A stretch of 49,395 nt of DNA, from contig NZ_CAJXKH010000013.1 in the NCBI RefSeq assembly GCF_913055755.1, positions 1 through 49,395 of the forward strand, given 5' to 3'. Position numbers and translations under genes: made by a program. Positions 34,381 through 43,031 of the stretch are shown here, in pieces; position 1 is the first letter of the stretch, and every line of letters begins with the position of its first letter. The stretch comes from an uncultured Microbulbifer sp. Its GTDB lineage: Bacteria > Pseudomonadota > Gammaproteobacteria > Pseudomonadales > Cellvibrionaceae. The notes beneath the pieces were generated by a model. The model made no database searches, was not told the DNA's origin, and saw nothing but the letters and a program-made list of their open reading frames with translations.

Positions 34381-36033
34381 TTATTTGCGGTAGAGCACCC
34401 GCGCGCCGGCCACCGGCAGCGCCAGTTCCGCACCCTGCACACTGCCCGCAAAGTCTGCCGGCGTGATGTCTTCGCTGCCGACAAATTTTTCCGGCAGGGC
34501 GTAACTGGCGGCTTCGTGGCCCAGGTTCAGGGCAACAAAATAGCTGCCCGCCGCGCTGGTGCGCTCAAATACCAGCAGCTCGTTGCCGGTGTCGATAATT
34601 TCCTGTGCGGCGGTGGCCAGTGCCGGGGCCTGGGCCTTGTGCCAGCCCAGCAGGGCGCGGAAGCGGCTCAGCATGGAGTGCTGATCGTCTTCCTGCAGGG
34701 AAACCGCCAGGTGGTAGTGCTCCTCTGCCACCGGCAGCCAGGGTTTTACCTTGGAGAAGCCGGCATTGATCTCGCCGCCGTTGAACCACGGCATGGGGGT
34801 GCGGCAGCCATCGCGGCCCTTGAACTCCGGCCACAGGTTGATGCCGTAGGGGTCCTGCAGATCCTCGAACGCCACATCCGCTTCCGGCAGGCCCAGCTCC
34901 TCGCCCTGGTACAGGCACACGCTGCCGCGCAGCATCAGCTGCATCAGCAGGAACAGCGGCGCGCGAGCCATGGCGGTTTCGCTGTCAAACCCTTTGTTCC
35001 AGCGGCTGAACGAACGCGGTACATCGTGGTTGGAGATGGACCAGCAGGGCCAGCCTTCCTCGATTACGCGGCGGTTCTTCGCCAGAGTGTCGCGCAGGAA
35101 CTGCGCGCTGCAGTCCTCCGCCAGCAGGTCGAAGGAGTAGGCCATATGCAGGCGGTTTTCGGTGGTGTAGTCGGCCATGATCTTGTGGGTGTTGTCGTCG
35201 CCCACTTCGCCCACGGTCACACTGTCCGGGTACTGCTCCAGCAGGGCGCGCACACGCTGCAGGAACTCCAGGTTTTCCGGCTGCGACTTGTCGTAGATGT
35301 GCCACTGGTACTCGTAGCTGTTTACCGGCGGCAGGCCGTTCTTGTCCAGCTTCACCGGGCGCGCCGGGTTGTCCTGCAGGGAGCGGTTGTGGAACGCGTG
35401 GTTGATCGCGTCCAGGCGGAAACCGTCGACGCCGCGGTCGAGCCAGAATTTGAGATCGGCCAGCAGCTGCTCCTGGACTTGCGGGTTGTGCAGGTTGAGG
35501 TCCGGCTGCTCCTTGAGGAAGTTGGTCAGGTAGTACTGGCGGCGGCGGGTGCACCAGCGCCAGGCGCTGCCGCCGAAGTTGGACATCCAGTTGTTGGGCG
35601 CCGAGCCGTCTTCCTTGGCGTCGGCCCACACATACCAGTCGGACTTGGGATTGTCGCGGTTCTGGCGGCTCTCCTCGAACCAGGGGTGCTGGTCGGAGGT
35701 GTGGCTCAGGATCTGGTCGATGATGACCTTGAGACCGCGTTCGTGTGCGCCCTGGATTACCCGGTCGAAATCCGCAAGGTTGCCGAAGATCGGGTCCACA
35801 TCGCGATAATCGGATACATCATAGCCAAAGTCGGCCATGGGGGACTTGAAGAATGGCGAGATCCAGATGGCATCCACGCCCAGGGATTTGACGTAATCCA
35901 GCTTCTGGCAGATACCCTGCAGGTCGCCGATGCCGTCGCCGTTGGCGTCGCAGAAACTGCGGGGGTAAATCTGGTAGATAACGCTGTTGCGCCACCACTC
36001 CCCGTTGTTGGTGCTGATGGGATTACCGCTCAT
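34381..36033 (-). CDS. GH13 alpha-glucosidase
   Basis: 550 residues without a signal peptide, so cytoplasmic. The alpha-amylase-fold regions are clear: WWRNSVIYQIYPRSF at the start, VIIDQILSHTSDQHPWF, DGFRLDAINH with nucleophile Asp208, TVGEVGDD with acid/base Glu276, and ISNHDVPRS with Asp337. This pattern fits alpha-glucosidases/oligo-1,6-glucosidases that split malto- or isomalto-oligosaccharides into glucose. It stands alone, with no transporter beside it. A MalT-box-like sequence 64 bp upstream and the MalT-like gene 2.4 kb away suggest control by maltose-type signals. Confidence 0.92.
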   Translation of the reverse strand: MSGNPISTNNGEWWRNSVIYQIYPRSFCDANGDGIGDLQGICQKLDYVKSLGVDAIWISPFFKSPMADFGYDVSDYRDVDPIFGNLADFDRVIQGAHERGLKVIIDQILSHTSDQHPWFEESRQNRDNPKSDWYVWADAKEDGSAPNNWMSNFGGSAWRWCTRRRQYYLTNFLKEQPDLNLHNPQVQEQLLADLKFWLDRGVDGFRLDAINHAFHNRSLQDNPARPVKLDKNGLPPVNSYEYQWHIYDKSQPENLEFLQRVRALLEQYPDSVTVGEVGDDNTHKIMADYTTENRLHMAYSFDLLAEDCSAQFLRDTLAKNRRVIEEGWPCWSISNHDVPRSFSRWNKGFDSETAMARAPLFLLMQLMLRGSVCLYQGEELGLPEADVAFEDLQDPYGINLWPEFKGRDGCRTPMPWFNGGEINAGFSKVKPWLPVAEEHYHLAVSLQEDDQHSMLSRFRALLGWHKAQAPALATAAQEIIDTGNELLVFERTSAAGSYFVALNLGHEAASYALPEKFVGSEDITPADFAGSVQGAELALPVAGARVLYRK

Positions 36034-36070
36034 GCCTTGAGTCCGTTTGGATACTTATTAGGTTAGGGTC

Positions 36071-36120
36071 AGTATGGCGGCGCCGGTGGTGCCTTGCCTC
36101 CTCCCCGGAAGGGGGGGAGG
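36071..36120 (-). promoter_or_regulatory. MalT-box-like sequences upstream of the GH13 gene
   Basis: GGGGAGGAGG on the minus strand (36106-36097) matches the MalT box GGGGA(T/G)GAGG at all ten positions. CATACT (36076-36071) lies 20 bp downstream and could be the -10 box, the spacing seen in MalT-activated promoters that lack a -35 box. GGGGGGGAGG on the plus strand (36111-36120) matches nine of ten. The two also pair as a hairpin, so an RNA structure is an alternative reading. Confidence 0.5.
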
Positions 36121-36332
36121 GGCAGGAGACGCGGCTTTACGTATGGGTGGTGACCAGCTGTTCACAGTCTTGTCTGGCGGCCACCGGGTGGAGGCGCGGG
36201 GATGGCAGGCGTCCCGGATCTGCCCGTACAGGTGGTACTGACGTGCTCGCAATAATCCTTGAAGCACATTTTAGCGCTCTTTAGGATTCCAGGTTCCTTC
36301 ACAGATGGATCTGAAAAAACGCAAGGAATCGC

Positions 36333-37532
36333 ATGAGTACCCCGCAAACGGCTGTAAAAACCTCTCCGCAAAACTCGCCCCAGTCCTATCCATTGATCGC
36401 CGGACAGCGCGCCGGAAAGCGCATCAGCTGCACGCCCGAGCTGAAGCCGGTCTACGACCGCTTGCTACAGGCCGCCAACCGCAACCACCACTGGGCGCGG
36501 ATTGCGGTAAAAGAGTTGAATGCGTTGACCACCGGCATGCTCGGTAAAAATAACGTGTATGTGCGGCCTGGTGAGCATCAGCGTGGCTGCGGTAGCGAGA
36601 AGTACTATGTGTTTCTGCCCGGTTTGAAGGCGACGGTAGTGCGTTGGATCAATGACCAGTTTTGCATTACTGAGCTGGTGATGGATGAAAACTATTATGA
36701 AGTGGTCAAGAACGGAAGCGACTTCAAACGAATGGGACTTTATAGGACCTCAAAAGGAAGGGTCGAGGGTAGTTGGGATCTTGAGTATGTGAAAGATGGT
36801 GCAATTTTAGGGGATAGTGATCGCGTGGTAAGCATTGCAGATGCAAAATGTGCATCTGCCGGGGATGCCGCGAGAAAAAGCCTTGAAGCAGTATGGGATT
36901 TTTTAGGTAATAACAAGTCTGGCGTTCGTAACGGGGGCTTTGATTTACACTTCACTCCAGGCCCCAATCGCTTGGGAGGACTGGTCCAATACAACGCTCT
37001 GACCATAAACGATAGCCGTGGCTCGGCGGTACATCTTGCGTCGAGTATGGAGCGAGCGCGCAGTATACAGAATGTGTGCTGGGTGGCGGACTTTGGTGGG
37101 TCTGCGGTGTTAACTCAGGCGATGCAGATACTGGTCGACAAAGGGGTGTCGCTGAAAGGTCATACGGTTTATTTTCACAAACCACGGACTTCACCAGCGA
37201 GAGCGCTTAAATTAGCTCACACGCTGGATTTAACTTTAAACGAAAGATTTGCTAACACAGGCTATAGTGTTTCCGGAGCTCTCAGTCAGTTTTCTGTGGC
37301 GGGCGTGCGCATTCGAAACAGAAAGGACCCGTATAACAGAGGGCATCATGCAAGCAACTGGTTTAAAGGGGCTGTTGCAGTTTCCACTCCTATTGGAGTG
37401 GCTGCCGCATTAACTGGAGGATCAGCTGGCGTGATTATGGGCGGTATTGCGACGGTGATTGGTGGTTCTGGTGTGGTCTACTCGGTTGGCCAGAGTGTGG
37501 CGCAGGATATGCGTCGTCGCTTTAAATTTTAA
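36333..37532 (+). CDS. Unrecognised protein with C-terminal glycine-rich hydrophobic segments
   Basis: 399 residues, no family recognised and no signal peptide. AAGGA stands before the ATG. The N-terminal 90 or so residues are hydrophilic (GKRISCTPELKPVYDRLLQ, YVRPGEHQRGCGSEKYYVF). The middle has a mixed alpha/beta look (FDLHFTPGPNRLGGLVQYNAL, SIQNVCWVADFGGSAVLTQA). Residues about 347-385 form two hydrophobic, glycine-spaced stretches (VSTPIGVAAALTGG and GVIMGGIATVIGGSG), followed by a basic tail. Such segments occur in membrane-inserting toxins and effectors, but that is only a resemblance. GC is about 65% over the first 300 bp and then drops to about 40%. The next gene starts 10 bp after the stop, so the two form an operon. 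Confidence 0.75.
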   Translation: MSTPQTAVKTSPQNSPQSYPLIAGQRAGKRISCTPELKPVYDRLLQAANRNHHWARIAVKELNALTTGMLGKNNVYVRPGEHQRGCGSEKYYVFLPGLKATVVRWINDQFCITELVMDENYYEVVKNGSDFKRMGLYRTSKGRVEGSWDLEYVKDGAILGDSDRVVSIADAKCASAGDAARKSLEAVWDFLGNNKSGVRNGGFDLHFTPGPNRLGGLVQYNALTINDSRGSAVHLASSMERARSIQNVCWVADFGGSAVLTQAMQILVDKGVSLKGHTVYFHKPRTSPARALKLAHTLDLTLNERFANTGYSVSGALSQFSVAGVRIRNRKDPYNRGHHASNWFKGAVAVSTPIGVAAALTGGSAGVIMGGIATVIGGSGVVYSVGQSVAQDMRRRFKF

Positions 37533-37542
37533 AGGGTGAGGT

Positions 37543-38448
37543 ATGCGAAATTTTTTGAAGTATCCTCCAGTTGAATTGCGAGCTCGAAATGAATATTGCA
37601 CTCCCGAAGGGCCTGGCTTCAGGTTAGCGCCTCAGGAGCACATAAAATTAGGTGGAAGCTATATCCAGCTTAAGTTGCCTCGTCATCGTCCTCGGCATTC
37701 AGCGGTTCGCGGTGAAAGTATCCCTTACGGGCAAGATGTTCTGATAGATAATGATTTGTCTCATTATCCTCTTCGCACCATGGCAAATGACTGCTGGGGC
37801 AGTATTGGGTTGCTGGGTAGAATGTGGGCCTTTTATGGGCCGTGGATGACTGGCTGCAAAGGCGAGCTAAGCCTGAGTATGTCAGTGATAGGTCGCTTTG
37901 AAGATTTTGCTTTTGATAAAATTTCCTTTTTTAACCCGAAAGCATTTGAGGCAGTATTAGTACGTTACCTGAATGATCGTTACGGCCACAAGAACTGGGA
38001 AGATGATATGGCCCATATTCCTCGTTATTACGGCCCCATTGACTGGCAAAGTCACACACATCTTCCTGTTCCGAGCGCTAGCTTTAAGATCTATAGGCGA
38101 GGTGAGGATGTTGGCGATCTTGCACTTCCTGATTGGTTGTTTGTCTTCCCAATCACCGAAAAGTACTTTGTAGAGGTCTGCTTCGCTCAGGAATTTTACA
38201 GCTGGGACGAGAAGGGCGATGTGGCCTTCGACACAGGTCCACTCCAGGAGCTTCAGGACAAAATTTTCAACAGCATCACGCTGGAACTTGGCCCGGAAAC
38301 CCAGGCCAAAGTCGACCAGATACAAGCCGAAGTCGGCAACATGCAGCTCTGCAAAGAATTTGCCCCCCTGAAATGGCCCACCAATATCTATCCGCCGGAG
38401 CCAACTGAAGCTCCGGAAATTCAGAAATCCCTGAAAGCCGGTTATTAA
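37543..38448 (+). CDS. Unrecognised protein, partner of the preceding gene
   Basis: 301 residues, no family recognised, no signal peptide or membrane helix. GGGTGAGG precedes the ATG. The N-terminal half is rich in Arg, His, Trp and Tyr (IQLKLPRHRPRHSAVRGES, MANDCWGSIGLLGRMWAFYGPWMTG). Residues about 180-225 (PSASFKIYRRGEDVGDLALP, LFVFPITEKYFVEVCF) look like beta strands. The C-terminal 60 residues are helical and more polar. GC is about 37-50% through most of the gene and rises toward 57% at the 3' end, unlike both flanks. Tight spacing to the first gene suggests a functional pair, for example effector and partner or immunity protein; nothing in the sequence proves it. Confidence 0.75.
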   Translation: MRNFLKYPPVELRARNEYCTPEGPGFRLAPQEHIKLGGSYIQLKLPRHRPRHSAVRGESIPYGQDVLIDNDLSHYPLRTMANDCWGSIGLLGRMWAFYGPWMTGCKGELSLSMSVIGRFEDFAFDKISFFNPKAFEAVLVRYLNDRYGHKNWEDDMAHIPRYYGPIDWQSHTHLPVPSASFKIYRRGEDVGDLALPDWLFVFPITEKYFVEVCFAQEFYSWDEKGDVAFDTGPLQELQDKIFNSITLELGPETQAKVDQIQAEVGNMQLCKEFAPLKWPTNIYPPEPTEAPEIQKSLKAGY

Positions 38449-38458
38449 AACCGGCTTT
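38434..38458. terminator. Bidirectional terminator containing a stop codon in its loop
   Basis: AAAGCCGGTT and AACCGGCTTT form a perfect 10-bp stem (38434-38443 and 38449-38458) around the loop ATTAA, in which TAA is the stop codon of the preceding gene. A- and T-rich ends serve both this gene and the MalT-like gene converging from the right, whose stop is 7 bp away. Confidence 0.85.
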
Positions 38459-38464
38459 GCTGTA

Positions 38465-41191
38465 TCAGGGCTTGTCCTGCACCGAGCGCAGCAGCTGCTC
38501 CGCCAGCGCAATCGCCTGCTGGCGATCCTTTACATCCAGCTTCTGGTACAGGCTGCGGATATGGGTCTTGATGGTGCTCGGCGCCACCTTGAAGTGGCGG
38601 GCGATGCGCTCGTTGGACAGGCCGGAGTGAATGGCATTCAGCACTTGCCACTCCCGCGGGGTCAGCGGGGAGTGGCGCAGGAAGTCGGGCACCGCATCGC
38701 TGGCGAGAATCTCGCGCACGATGGTCTCATCCAGTTCAATGCGGATGCCGCCCCCCAGTTCCGGCTGCTGCTGCGCCAGTTTGATCAGCTGCTGGGCCTT
38801 TTCCGCGCGGGCCTCGTCCAGGGCCAGTTCCCCGGTCTCTTCCAGCGCGGCCTTCAATATCACGATCAGCGGTTTGCCCACCTGCAGGAAGCTGGCGGTG
38901 AGGTCGCTCTCGAGCATGATGGCGAGTGCTGCCTTGATATGATGCAGTGCCTGTTCGCGGCGCTCACGCAGCCACGCCAGGTGGGCGGCGAGCACCAGGT
39001 TGCGCAGCTGGTCGGTGACCAGGCCGCACTCTTCCGCCAACTGTTGCAGGCGGCTGAACAGGCGGTTGGCATCGGACCAGCGGTGCAGTGAGATCAGCGC
39101 GCGCACGTGGTTGCGGCCGTGGCACTGCTCGAAGTGGTTGCTGGGGCGGTCGGCCACCGGCTCCGCCTGTTCCTGCCAGGTGGCAATGGCCTCGAAGTTT
39201 TCCAGTGCCCGCCATACGCGCATGCGCGCGGAGTCGGCGTTGGCCACCCAGTCGCGATGGTAGCTTTCTCCCGCCAGCAACTGGTCGACACGCTCCAGCC
39301 ACTCCAGGCTCTCGTCCTTGTCGCCGCGCGCCAGCGCGACTTTCAGCAACAGGGTGTATTCCGGCAGCAGCCAGCGCTCGCCCATCTTGCGGTTGATCTG
39401 CATACCGCGGCGCGCGGATTCCGCGGCGCCATCCAGGTCGCAGGCCTCCCACTGCAGCTGTCCTTTCAGACGGTAGATGAATTCGGAGATAGGGAGGCCC
39501 ACCAGGTGGTGGTCTTCCACCAGGCGCTGGGCGCGGGCCTGCAGTGCGGCGGCTTTCTTCAGCAATCCCTTGGCAAAGGCAATTTCGGTCTGCTGGCACT
39601 GGGCCCAGGCAGCGCTGGGGATATCCTGGCGTGCGAGGGTGGCCTGTTCGACCGCTTCCATATTGAGCATGGCCTGATCCAGCTCGCCCAGGCAGAAGCT
39701 GGTTTCGCCGATTACCAGCTGTGCGGCGATGCGCTCGCTGTCGCTGTCTGGCGACAGCAGCTCCAGGGCCTCGGTGGCGTACTCCTTGGCCTTGAGAATC
39801 TGCCCCTTGGCCACGGAAACCTGTGCGCGCATGGCGGCGAAGGCGCCTTCGTACGCCTGCCAGTGCTCGGGGGATTCCCGCTGCAGCCAGCTTTCGGCGG
39901 TCGCCAGCAGCTTGTTGCAGCGTTCGTAATCAAAGCTGTCGCGAGCGAGGCGCGCCGCCAGCAGGGTAAACGGGGCGTGGCGCTTGAGCTGGTCTTCGCC
40001 GAGCCAGCTGAGGCTGTCGTTGAGCACCCGGAACTGCCCTTCGCGCAGGAACTGCTCCCCCTGTTCGTCGAGCAGTCTGCGCACCCGCTCGCGGTCTTCC
40101 GCCGCCAGGGCGTGACGCAGGGCCTCCAGTGGTTGCCCGAGTTCCTGCCAGGTGTCGCTGGCGGTCTGGTGCAGTTTGGTCAGTTCGTCGCCGTCGCCGA
40201 GCTGGCGCTGCAGGAAGCGCGCGAATACCGGGTGGAAGCGGAACCACTGGCGGCTGGAGTCCTGGGCCTGCAGGAACAGGCCGCGGCTGGCGGCCAGTTC
40301 CAGTTGTTGCTGGCCGCTGCTCTGGCCGCTGAGGCGCTCCGCCAGCAGGCCGTTCACCCGGGTGAGGATGGAAGTGCGCGCCAGCAGCTGGCGCAGATCC
40401 GGGTCCAGGCGCTCCAGCACTTCTTCCGCCAGGTAATCGAGGATATGGCCGTGGCCCTGCTCCAGTTCGCCCAGGTAGCGGTCCACTTCCTCGCGGTTGC
40501 GTACCGACAGCGCAAACATCTGGATCGCCGGCGGCCAGCCTTCCGAGAGCTGGTGCAGTTGGGCCACGCGGTCGCTGCCGAGGGTGAATGGCAGGCGGCG
40601 GGCGAGCAGCTGGGTGGTCTCCTCGGTGGTGAGGGCGAGGTCCTCGCTACTGAGTTCGAGCAAGCGACCCTGCAGTCGCAGTGCGCCGAGTCCCAGTGGT
40701 GGCTGGCTGCGGCTGGTGATGACCACGCCGATGCCTGCGGGCGCGTGGCGCAGCAGGAAGCGGGTGGCGTCGTGGATTTCCGGGTTGTCGATCTGGTGGT
40801 AGTCGTCGAGGACGATGCGCAGCTCACTGGGCAACTGGCGCAGTTCAGCCAGCAGCTGGCTGATCACCAGCGCGGGATCCGGCATCTGCTGGGCCGCGAG
40901 CATCTTGCGGGTTTCCGGGACGCCGTTGCCGGTGGCCCGGTGCACACTCTCCACCAGATAGCGGCAGAACTGGCCGGGTTCGTTGTCACCACTATCCAGT
41001 GACACCCAGGCCACGGGGTTGTCCTGTTCTGACGCCCAGGAGGCCACCAGGGTGGTCTTGCCGTAGCCGGCGGGGGCGGTCACCAGCAACAGCTGGTCAC
41101 TGGTGCTCTGTTCCAGCAGCGACAGCAGACGCGGACGCTGCAGGGTGTGTTCGGGGCAGTCGGGAAGGCTGTACTTGGAGGCTAGAAGCAT
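38465..41191 (-). CDS. MalT-like LuxR-family ATP-dependent transcriptional activator
   Basis: 908 residues, close to E. coli MalT (901). A STAND ATPase domain comes first, with Walker A APAGYGKTT (39-47) and Walker B LRIVLDD (124-130). A winged-helix region follows, then a long helical TPR-like sensor (about 400-780, many ALxxA-type repeats) and a C-terminal LuxR helix-turn-helix (843-900: LTPREWQVLNAIHSGLSNER then VAPSTIKTHIRSLYQKL). The N-terminus LLASKYSLPD, with a conserved Lys and Pro, is typical of MalT relatives. Such activators multimerise on DNA when they bind ATP plus an inducer (maltotriose for MalT). The GH13 alpha-glucosidase gene with a matching box is a likely target; the inducer is unproven. 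Confidence 0.9.
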   Translation of the reverse strand: MLLASKYSLPDCPEHTLQRPRLLSLLEQSTSDQLLLVTAPAGYGKTTLVASWASEQDNPVAWVSLDSGDNEPGQFCRYLVESVHRATGNGVPETRKMLAAQQMPDPALVISQLLAELRQLPSELRIVLDDYHQIDNPEIHDATRFLLRHAPAGIGVVITSRSQPPLGLGALRLQGRLLELSSEDLALTTEETTQLLARRLPFTLGSDRVAQLHQLSEGWPPAIQMFALSVRNREEVDRYLGELEQGHGHILDYLAEEVLERLDPDLRQLLARTSILTRVNGLLAERLSGQSSGQQQLELAASRGLFLQAQDSSRQWFRFHPVFARFLQRQLGDGDELTKLHQTASDTWQELGQPLEALRHALAAEDRERVRRLLDEQGEQFLREGQFRVLNDSLSWLGEDQLKRHAPFTLLAARLARDSFDYERCNKLLATAESWLQRESPEHWQAYEGAFAAMRAQVSVAKGQILKAKEYATEALELLSPDSDSERIAAQLVIGETSFCLGELDQAMLNMEAVEQATLARQDIPSAAWAQCQQTEIAFAKGLLKKAAALQARAQRLVEDHHLVGLPISEFIYRLKGQLQWEACDLDGAAESARRGMQINRKMGERWLLPEYTLLLKVALARGDKDESLEWLERVDQLLAGESYHRDWVANADSARMRVWRALENFEAIATWQEQAEPVADRPSNHFEQCHGRNHVRALISLHRWSDANRLFSRLQQLAEECGLVTDQLRNLVLAAHLAWLRERREQALHHIKAALAIMLESDLTASFLQVGKPLIVILKAALEETGELALDEARAEKAQQLIKLAQQQPELGGGIRIELDETIVREILASDAVPDFLRHSPLTPREWQVLNAIHSGLSNERIARHFKVAPSTIKTHIRSLYQKLDVKDRQQAIALAEQLLRSVQDKP

Positions 41192-41274
41192 GGCTCGGAC
41201 CGGTTCTGCGGGCTGTCAGAATACTATTGGCACAATTGTACAACCATAGTGTGCCCTGCCGCCGCCTCCCGGGC

Positions 41275-41296
41275 GTCCTCCCCATGGGGGGAGGAC
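41275..41296. promoter_or_regulatory. Inverted repeat between MalT-like gene and GH43 gene
   Basis: GTCCTCCCC / GGGGAGGAC is a perfect 9-bp inverted repeat with loop ATGG, 5 bp beyond the GH43 stop and 84 bp upstream of the MalT-like start. It can be a terminator hairpin of the GH43 operon (no T-tract on the minus strand). Alternatively it is a pair of MalT-box-like sequences (GGGGAGGAC matches eight of ten in either arm) serving autoregulation. Confidence 0.45.
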
Positions 41297-41300
41297 CTGT

Positions 41301-43010
41301 TCAGGGCTTGCCGTAGGCGTGAACGCCGATCAGGGTGCCGACAAAGCCCCCGGCGTGCTCGGTGCTGAGAATGCGGCCGTCCGCGTCCAGCAGTAGTGGT
41401 TGCCAGGGTTTGCCGTCCTCGCGGAAGTGGAAATCGTAGGCCCCGTCGCGGGCGCGGATCCGCAGCTGCAGGTCGAGCGGGGTGTCGTTGGCGCTATCCA
41501 GACTGCGGCGGGCGATGACGTCACCCTGCGGGTCGGGCGTGCCGTCCCGTCGGCGCACCTGCAGCTCCGCCTTGCCCGCCGCCCCGTGCACCACCCCAAA
41601 GAAGTAGAAGTGCTCGCTGTTCTGGAACACGGCCATGCCGGCGCGGGCACCTGGCACCTGTGGTGCGAAATGCAGCCGGGTGCTGGCGCTGGCGGCAAGG
41701 TGCTGCTGGCGGCGGCCGAGAAACGCCGGGTTGCCGGTGTCACCGAGCGCGACGTCCGCGGCGGTGAGTTGCAGGCTGCCCGGGGCGCGCTCGAGGTTGT
41801 ACCAGGGCTTGGTGCCGGGGCTGCGCAGTTGCAGCCAGTGCTGCGGCAGTTGCGGCTGGTCGAATTCTTCCCGTCGGGTAAAGTTGCCGCTGAGTGGCAG
41901 CGGCGGTTCCGCTTGCCGCGGCAGCGCAGGGCGCTCGGCAACATAGGGAACCCGGTCGTCGCCCCGGGTAATGACCGGCCAGCTGTCCTGCCAGCGCACC
42001 GGCAGCAGAAAGGTTTCGCGGCCGGTGTTGTAGTAGTTGTCCGCATAGGGACGCACGCCGAGGAAAATCGCCCACCAGTCGCCGCTGCCGTCCTGCACGA
42101 AATCCGCGTGGCCCACCGAGGTCACCGGATTTTCCCGCGCCGGGTCCAGGTGCCGCTGGGTGAGAATCGGGTTCTGCTCCCAGGGAGCAAAGGGACCGAA
42201 TGGCGAGTCCCCTTTAAATACCACTTGCGAGTGATTGACACTGGTGCCGCCCTCGGCGGCAATCAGATAGAGCTGGCCATTCCTGCGCAGCAGGTGCGGC
42301 CCCTCGATCCATACCGGTTGCTGCGCCAGGTCGACACCGCCATTGACGATCTGTTTGCGCGGGCCGATCAGTTGCAGGTTTTTCGCATCGAATTCCTGCA
42401 CCCAGATAGCGCGGTGGCCGTCGTACAACGGCTGGCCTTCAGGCGCATCGTTATTGACGATATAGGCGCGGCCGTCGTCGTCAAAAAACAGCGACGGGTC
42501 TATGCCGCCCATTTGTGGCAGCCACACCGGGTCGGACCAAGGGCCCGCGGGATTTTTTGCGGTGACCACAAAGTTACCGCCGCAATCCACGCAGGTAGTG
42601 ACAAGGTAAAAGGTGCCTGCGTGATAGGAAATGGCGGGGGCAAATATACCGCGGGAAATACCGAGGCCGGAGAAATCCAGTTGCTGCGGGCGATCGATCA
42701 CATTGCCAATCTGGGTCCAGTTCACCAGGTCGCGACTGTGAAATACCGGAATTCCCGGGAAATGTGCAAACGAGGAATTGACCAGGTAATACTCTTTGCC
42801 TACCTGGACCACACTCGGGTCGGGGTAGTAGCCGGCGAGAATGGGGTTGCGGTATTCGTCGTCGCCAATGGGCTGCGCAAAGGTTGGATCCTCGCCGCGG
42901 TACTCGAACCAGTCGAACCTGGCCACAACGGAAGCCCTGTCGGCAGCTGTGGCGACACTGCACAGCGCCGCAAGCAACGGCGCGAGAATTTTTACCGAAT
43001 ACGCTTTCAT
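41301..43010 (-). CDS. GH43 glycosidase, second copy
   Basis: 569 residues with a Sec signal peptide (about 1-23, ending VATAA). The triad is intact: base Asp64 (YYPDPSVV), modulator Asp171 (GIDPSLFF) and acid Glu236 (WIEGPHLL). A C-terminal concanavalin-like domain occupies about 375-565. It shares long identical stretches with the GH43 at 10477-12210 and is its paralogue. An alpha-L-arabinofuranosidase or beta-xylosidase acting on hemicellulose oligosaccharides is likely. It is the last gene of the right-hand cluster, 21 bp after the GH35 gene. Confidence 0.88.
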   Translation of the reverse strand: MKAYSVKILAPLLAALCSVATAADRASVVARFDWFEYRGEDPTFAQPIGDDEYRNPILAGYYPDPSVVQVGKEYYLVNSSFAHFPGIPVFHSRDLVNWTQIGNVIDRPQQLDFSGLGISRGIFAPAISYHAGTFYLVTTCVDCGGNFVVTAKNPAGPWSDPVWLPQMGGIDPSLFFDDDGRAYIVNNDAPEGQPLYDGHRAIWVQEFDAKNLQLIGPRKQIVNGGVDLAQQPVWIEGPHLLRRNGQLYLIAAEGGTSVNHSQVVFKGDSPFGPFAPWEQNPILTQRHLDPARENPVTSVGHADFVQDGSGDWWAIFLGVRPYADNYYNTGRETFLLPVRWQDSWPVITRGDDRVPYVAERPALPRQAEPPLPLSGNFTRREEFDQPQLPQHWLQLRSPGTKPWYNLERAPGSLQLTAADVALGDTGNPAFLGRRQQHLAASASTRLHFAPQVPGARAGMAVFQNSEHFYFFGVVHGAAGKAELQVRRRDGTPDPQGDVIARRSLDSANDTPLDLQLRIRARDGAYDFHFREDGKPWQPLLLDADGRILSTEHAGGFVGTLIGVHAYGKP

Positions 43011-43031
43011 CTGGCCTGGCTCCTGTGATGC

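Noticed and set aside
34378..36066. A 562-codon open frame on the + strand opposite the GH13 gene
   Set aside because: It mirrors a GH13 gene with all catalytic motifs. Long antisense frames are common in GC-rich DNA, and the translation shows no family features.
39107..41002. A 631-codon + strand frame opposite the MalT-like gene
   Set aside because: It is an antisense shadow of a clear 908-residue regulator, with low-complexity composition and no domain.
41400..43028. A 542-codon + strand frame opposite the second GH43 gene
   Set aside because: The opposite strand encodes GH43 with an intact triad; this frame has no recognisable motif.
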